DNA of 64,000 nucleotides, taken from contig JAJFZO010000658.1 in NCBI GenBank assembly GCA_021397835.1, forward strand, positions 2,053,501 to 2,117,500, in the 5' to 3' direction. This DNA is from Moringa oleifera. Its lineage: Eukaryota > Streptophyta > Magnoliopsida > Brassicales > Moringaceae. A program made the position numbers and the translations under genes. Of this stretch, positions 58,801-64,000 are shown piece after piece; position 1 is the stretch's first letter, and every line of letters starts with the position of its first letter. Below the pieces are notes generated by a model. It saw only the letters and a list, made by a program, of their open reading frames with translations. It was not told the DNA's origin and did no database searches.

Positions 58801-59452
58801 TTTGGACTATCTCATCATTATAAACAAGTTGAGCAAGTGTGGTCTTTCCTAATCCTCCAATGCCCACAATCGGAACCACCAAAATATTTTCTTCGGAATT
58901 GAGAAGGATATTTACTATTTTCTCTTTATCCTTGTCTCTTCCAATAACATCCTCTCCACATACATAAGAGTGAGTCTCCCTGCCCCCTCTCATATAAGAT
59001 TTCTCTTCCACCGGACCCTCTTGTAAATGGAACCTGACTCTATCTTTAGAAATGGCATCTAGTCTTTTCCTAATGGCCTTAATTTTGCGACCCATCTTAA
59101 GGCCATAAGCAAACTGATTTGAGCAAGAGAAGAAGAGGCGTACCTGCCTTGCCATGTCATTTCCAGTACTCATCATCAGTTGTAGCTGCAAGGCTTCCGT
59201 GGAGAAATCATCCAACAGGTCATCTGCATCGTACATAGCATCTTTCAGCCTCCCAAGCCAAACTCCCACTTGCTCGTTTTGCGAATGCTGCTTCTCCGCA
59301 TCCAGAAGCACCGCTTTGACAGTGGAAACGGTGTCCTTGAGTTGTTGGAGCTCATCTGTAGCACCCCACCACAATGCAATCTCTTGAACAACATGGGAAC
59401 CCAGCTTCTTGATTAGCTCGGCAGCAAGTTGAAACAGAACTGCCTCTGCCAT
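55815..59452 (-). pseudogene. NLR 2: CC-NB-ARC-LRR resistance gene broken by a 38-base duplication
   Basis: ATG at 59452 (MAEAVLFQLAAELIKKLG) opens a complete Rx_N coiled coil with DADDLLDDFSTEAL. NB-ARC follows with GIGGLGKTT, YLLVLDDVWNED, GSRIILTTRS and CAGVPLAI. In the ARC segment, at LRLSYDYLPS, the reading frame breaks and ends at 58187. Just past this point the other frame continues with LSYDYLPSHLKNCFAYCKLF, MHD (CKMHDLMHDLA) and about 20 LRRs to the TGA at 55815. The cause is a 38-base direct duplication (58171-58208 and 58209-58246). No plausible intron removes it: 38 bases is below the known minimum for plants. Each half alone would lack either ARC2-LRR or CC-NB. The LRR part has an internal duplication of about 75 residues. 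Confidence 0.9.
58171..58246. repeat. 38-base tandem duplication that frameshifts NLR 2
   Basis: GGAAGGTAATCATAACTCAA and the next 18 bases occur twice head to tail with one final-base difference. NLR 1 has a single copy at 49270-49307. Confidence 0.95.
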
Positions 59453-61889
59453 TATCACTGAACCGTGGCTGAAGTGAGAGCAGATTTAATCAAAGTGTCT
59501 AAGATTTGCGTGAGGAAGCCTAGCTAAGGGTTGGTTTCTAGCTCTATGGATTTCGAGTGGTCATGGTATCCAGCTTTTCCGTCTATTATTGATGCCTTGC
59601 CACTGAAAGCAAATCGGCTTCGCAAGAAATTCATCCTTATGAATTATTGCAAGCATGATAAGTTTTGTCTGAAAAGTCTTTCCTGACATTCGGAAAGCAG
59701 CTTTCAATATACTATTGCAGCAGAGACCTTTATGTCAAGGGAAAACCCACAAGCAATTTTGCTGTAAATACCTGTATGGGGAAGTCTGATCAATTTTTCC
59801 GTTGATTACAACATGACACGTTTCATTCAAGCAAACATTTTCTAAAGTTATAAATATTTTTTTTAAAAAAATTATGCATCAAGCTTAGTAAAAAATTTCA
59901 GCTTAACTTACTAGACTTTATAAAAATTATAATTAAATGCAATTTAATTGTGGTAGGTGAAATATATATAATAGATGATCCATAAAAAAAAAGAAACAAT
60001 TAAAAGAGAGTGGGTATGATGAGGCTATTGAAGTTTATGTGTTTTTGACTTCAATTAGAGTGTAAATATTTCTTAGATGATTCACCTTTGAGGACTTTTG
60101 AATTTTTTATCACGGTAGCATTTTAATCTTTTAATTCCCCTTAAAACAATTAATCGATAATGAATTTTAACATTTATATTTTTAAATTCATCATTTGTCT
60201 CATCAAAATTAACAATTTGTAATTTATAACTTTACATTATATGTATTTTAACTTCATATAGTTTGGATAGAATTCCCAAATCAGTAATCTTAAAATGAAC
60301 ACATTGCACTGGGGAATCAATTAGAGGCACTGAAACTTAGTGATTATTGGACAAAAAATTATACTAATTAAGCAAGCTTGATGCACGACATTTTTTTATT
60401 ATAATGTATCAATATATTTTAAAAATATTAGTATAAAATAAATCAATGGAGTTTTCTCTTAAATTTATTTATTAAAATAAGTAAAAACTTTGTTAATATT
60501 GAGGATTCCTCTATGCATTTTAGATATCATTAAAAAATTAGTTTGCTACATAATACAGAGACTCGGTCAGCCAAGATATATTATATAGTTTTTAATAAGA
60601 TACTTGAAAATTAACTTCCATTAATTTATTAAAAAATGCAAGGTTATCCCACCAATCTTGATAATTTATATGTTTATAATTTTCAAATAGATGTACTGTA
60701 TTTTCACCACAGAACTGTACTTGCTAATATCTTTATTATATATAATTGAAATTAATTAATATAAAACTAATATTTTTGCACAAGATGATCTTTTTAATTC
60801 TTTCTTTTTTTTTTAAGTATCTATTTGGCTTCAATAAAACAACATAAATTAAAATTGTCTTACAAAAATCAATAAAAGTAATAATTAAAATTTTTTAATA
60901 TTTTTAAAATAATTAATTTAAAATAATAATGAAGACGTACCAAAAGCTATAAATGAATATCAACTAAATAAAAATTTATGATAGACTATATAATGTGACA
61001 AAATAATACTTTATTTTTGGAGTAAGATTTAATAAGCTTTTTTCAGCTTCTGAGCATAGTGCCTTCAAATAAAGACTTTATTATGCTTCTTTAAAATTTT
61101 TGGAGTTTTTCTTACATGAAAATAAAACTGTATTTTTATAATTTATTGTATTAAAATAAAAATAAATAAATATTTAAATAATTTATTTTATTAAATTATT
61201 ATATATTAAAATTATTTTAAAAAGCTTAACATAATGTAGATAAAAAATTATCAATAAATTAACTTAATTTTTTAAAAATTAATTAGAGTGATTCATTTTT
61301 GTGCAGGTTATAATGAGGACGGGGGCATGTGCAATTAAGTGGGTCTTGTGCAGCAGCAGATAATATGTCATATATTAATTAATATAAAATGATTCCAAAC
61401 CCCAGTTTTGCTTTTTATTTTTGTTATTAAAAAATTAAAAATCAATAAATAAAAAATTTATCAACCAATATGAATAATTGTAATAAAGGATAGAGATAAA
61501 GTATAGGTTAATGGGATCAAGTCCACTGATGAGCCTGAAATTCACTAATCCATTTCTTCTTTAAAAAAAAAAATGATTTATACTTTTAGCTATGAAAACT
61601 GAAATTTACATTATTTAAAATCTACTTTAACATAACTTGCTGATAACTATTTAAAATATTTATATAAATTAAATAATTTTTTAAAAAATTTATTATTTAT
61701 TTAAAAAAAACTTCATGACTACTTTAATTAGTTGATGATGACAAGATAATTAAATTATGAAAATAACATTGATATATCATTAGAAATCTATTAAAATCGA
61801 TAATTTATTATTTGTAAATTTAAGTATATATTTTTTTAAAATCAATTTGATATAAAACTTCTAATATTTTTGCATAAAAAGGATTGTTT
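59453..61889. other. NLR 2 promoter region and AT-rich DNA
   Basis: Positions 59453-59590 are homologous to the NLR 1 upstream region. The rest is very AT-rich, with simple poly-A/T and short repeats, and holds no supported gene. Confidence 0.55.
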
Positions 61890-61899
61890 TAATTTAATT

Positions 61900-62345
61900 T
61901 TTATTGATACATTATTCATCAAATTCTGTGGCTTCCTTTACACCTAGACACAATATCTTATTCTTCTCAATTCTGTAATAACCTCCAGGTTCAAATCAAT
62001 GATCGCTGTTTTAAAGATGCAGAAGAAATGGAGCATGAAACCGGCAGTGGCCATGGATGGGATGCTCCCCTTCCAACTTATCTTCCAAGTGTTCATCATA
62101 AATTATTGTCTCAAGTAAGTTCACGGTGTCTATGATTCATGTCCCTGAGCTTGCCTGTACCTGGTCATGCTGTATATTTGGATCTCAAAACAATTCGTCC
62201 ACGTGTACTACCTTATCAGCAGGACTTGATTGCAATATTTGTGGAGATTGACTTTGCTTTCTAAATTGGGAAAGAGGAGACTGCACTTGGGACCAACTTG
62301 ATTAGACACCATTCATTAGTGAAGACTTTGATTTTTGATGTGATG
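61900..62345 (+). pseudogene. pICln last-exon fragment, copy 2
   Basis: Matches 32340-32800 and 36570-36990: the intron end with CTGTGGCTTC.TTTACAC, exon 7 as TTCAAATCAATGATCGCTGT with GATGCAGAAGAAATGGAGCA, then the UTR with GTTCATCATA and CCTGG TCATG. It keeps the GAAAC.GGCAGTGGCC codons deleted in copy 1, but the stop is lost by substitution. It stands about 900 bases before the third P450, as the genuine exon does before the P450 pseudogene. Confidence 0.85.
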
Positions 62346-62827
62346 CGAAATAATTACTCCATTTAGTGTTTTAGTCTACTTCTACTGTATCAGTTGGAAA
62401 TGAAAGCTGAAAAACACAGCTCGCGTTGAAACCGGAGCTAAAAACAGAAGCTCGGACAAAGAAAGAAAATTTGTTCTTTCCTCAGCATGAGTTTATTGTC
62501 AAAGGTGTCTGCTGTCAAGTTGTTTGAATGTCTTTTCTGAAATGATCACAGCGTGGATGGTATCTTCTCCACCACGGCAAAACATAGTCTCATGTTTAGA
62601 AAGTGGCAATGAGTGCAAGATAGATATTTCCAGAGAATGGAAAAATCTGCTTATCCATTTACGGCTAAATACACCAGAATTTATATGCATATGGACCAAA
62701 GATGTACCTGTTCAGGGACTATATGGTTATGGGACTGTCATATACAATGTTATCTTATTTAACTCTATAAGAACTTCGCATTTGCTTCAGTTTTCTTTTC
62801 ATATTCCATTATTGGTGCTAAACCAAG
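62346..62827 (+). promoter_or_regulatory. Upstream region of CYP706 copy 3
   Basis: Spacer and promoter shared with 32821-33248 up to the start codon (TTGCTTCAGTTTT, ATTCCATTATTGGTGCTAAA). An insertion of about 130 bases (62515-62640) is unique to this copy. TATA-like CTATAAGA lies at about 62764. Confidence 0.5.
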
Positions 62828-64000
62828 ATGCTTCTCTTCAATCCTGTTAGCTTAGTCCTTAAAGGCTGGTCATGGTGGTGGGATGGGCTCGCAGACCACA
62901 CCACCATCAGAGTGGCCGTCACCTTCCTTGCTGCAACACTTGCTATTCTGTGGTACGCATGGTTGATCAAGAAAACAAGCAAAAAGGTACCGCCCTTACC
63001 ACCAGGGCCACCAGGTTTGCCGTTACTAGGAAACCTTCTCTCTCTTGAGCCCGATCTTCATATTTACTTTGCCAAATTGTCTCAAACTTATGGCCCAATC
63101 CTGAAAGTTCAAATGTGTCGCAAAACCTGCATCGTCATAAGCTCATCTTCGTTAGCAAAACAAGTCCTCAAGGACTACGATGCAGTCTTCGCCAACCGTG
63201 ACCCGCCTGCGGCAGGATTAGCTCTGACTTACGGTGGCCTTGACATACTCTGGCGCCCCTACGGCCCTGAATGGCGCAAGCTGCGCAAGGTCTGCTTTCG
63301 TGAACTGATGAGCAAAACAAGCCTTGATGCTTGTTACTCGCTTCGTCGTCAAGAGGTGCGAGAGATGGTGAAGGAGCTCTATGGGAAGACTGGTTCGCCC
63401 ATTGACATTGGCGAGCTATCGTTCTTGACAGCGCTGAACGTGATGATGAGCATCTTGTGGGGTGTTTCCGTGGAATACAGAGAGAAGAGAAAATTGGCTT
63501 ATGAGTTTAGGCATGTAGTGGAAGAGATGGTTACATTGCTAGGAAAACCAAACATCTCTGATCAGTTGCCGGTTCTTGCCCCCTTTGATTTACAAGGCAT
63601 CCAATCCAAAATGAAGAAGCTCTCGTTGTGGCTCGACAGTACTTTCGATCAAATGTTAGCAGGCAAATTGAAAGCAGATGAAACCAAGGGAGAGAGCAAA
63701 AGGAACAACAACGACAACAAGAGGAAGGACCTCCTGCAAGTCCTCTTAGAGCTCAAGCAGCAGGAAGATGATACGACCACACTGTCCACAACCCAAATTA
63801 AGGCTTTGTTAATGGTACGTATCTATTGCAAAATTCTAGCACTTATATTTTCTCTTGTTTTTCAGCCTGCCAATTTGGTCATATTGGGAGTTCGCTAATT
63901 TTGATACAGGACGTCATTGCTGGAGCAACGGATACAACATCCACAACAGTGGAATGGGCAATGGCAGAGTTGCAGCGGCATCCAGAGATACTGAAGAGAA
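62828..64000 (+). CDS. Cytochrome P450, CYP706 family, copy 3 (3' end beyond window)
   Basis: Exon 1 is 62828-63814 (329 codons, GT donor) and exon 2 starts at 63910 and runs off the window, so about 359 residues are visible. The start MLLFNPVSLVLKGWSWWWDG resembles the pseudogene at 33249. The anchor, the hinge PPLPPGPPGLPL, YGPEWRKLRKVCFRELMSKT and the I-helix GATDTT are present. The heme loop is outside the window. No frame defect so far. It differs from copies 1 and 2 by YGPEW instead of NGPEW and by VEYREKRKLAYEF. ER monooxygenase; substrate unknown. Confidence 0.88.

Noticed and set aside
58187..59452. A deliberate short CC-NB-ARC protein from NLR 2
   Set aside because: The stop comes from a near-perfect recent 38-base duplication, and the ARC2-LRR frame continues right after it, so a lesion is simpler.

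Overview
The window is nuclear DNA of a dicot plant. The genes are split by short GT-AG introns, the intergenic DNA is very AT-rich, and the gene families are plant-specific (DUF668, DUF1442, CYP706, CC-NB-ARC-LRR). I cannot name the species. All gene names come from recalled family motifs; no database search was run.

Positions 1-32.5 kb are a conserved housekeeping block. On the + strand lie the C-terminal quarter of CPSF160 (1-3317), an intronless DUF3475/DUF668 protein (9033-10451) and a two-exon DUF1442 protein (15180-15982). A four-exon LRR receptor-like pseudokinase lies on the - strand (17874-20858). The + strand then carries 40S ribosomal protein S13 (26591-28897) and the chloride-conductance regulator/methylosome subunit pICln (29660-32492). 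From memory, neighbouring pairs match adjacent or near-adjacent Arabidopsis loci on several chromosomes (CPSF160-DUF668; LRR-RLK-DUF1442; DUF1442-RPS13; DUF1442-pICln). The segment therefore looks like an ancestral arrangement later scattered in Arabidopsis. The spaces between genes are largely featureless apart from simple repeats, a G-tract, a possible transposon remnant and an unidentified coding-like stretch on the - strand (25.4-26.3 kb).

Positions 32.5-64 kb are an accessory cluster in which cytochrome P450 (CYP706 family) and NLR genes interleave. There are three apparently intact CYP706 genes (34283, 43606, and 62828 running off the end) and one truncated CYP706 pseudogene (33249). 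Two of the later copies are preceded by a decayed copy of the last pICln exon. The P450 array therefore appears to have grown by segmental duplication that started inside pICln. A second set of duplications concerns a - strand CNL gene: one long ORF lacking its N-terminus (47220-50390), one full-length copy broken by a 38-bp tandem duplication (55815-59452), and a third unit where only the 3' flank remains (41.3-42.3 kb). That ghost is followed by chloroplast-derived DNA (psbB tail joined to the trnI-GAU region), and the ghost-plus-plastid block sits exactly inside what was one P450 duplication unit.

There is no bacterial-style operon, CRISPR array or phage. The main interest is the layered rearrangement history, the complementary lesions in the two NLRs, and the exon hitch-hiking of pICln.
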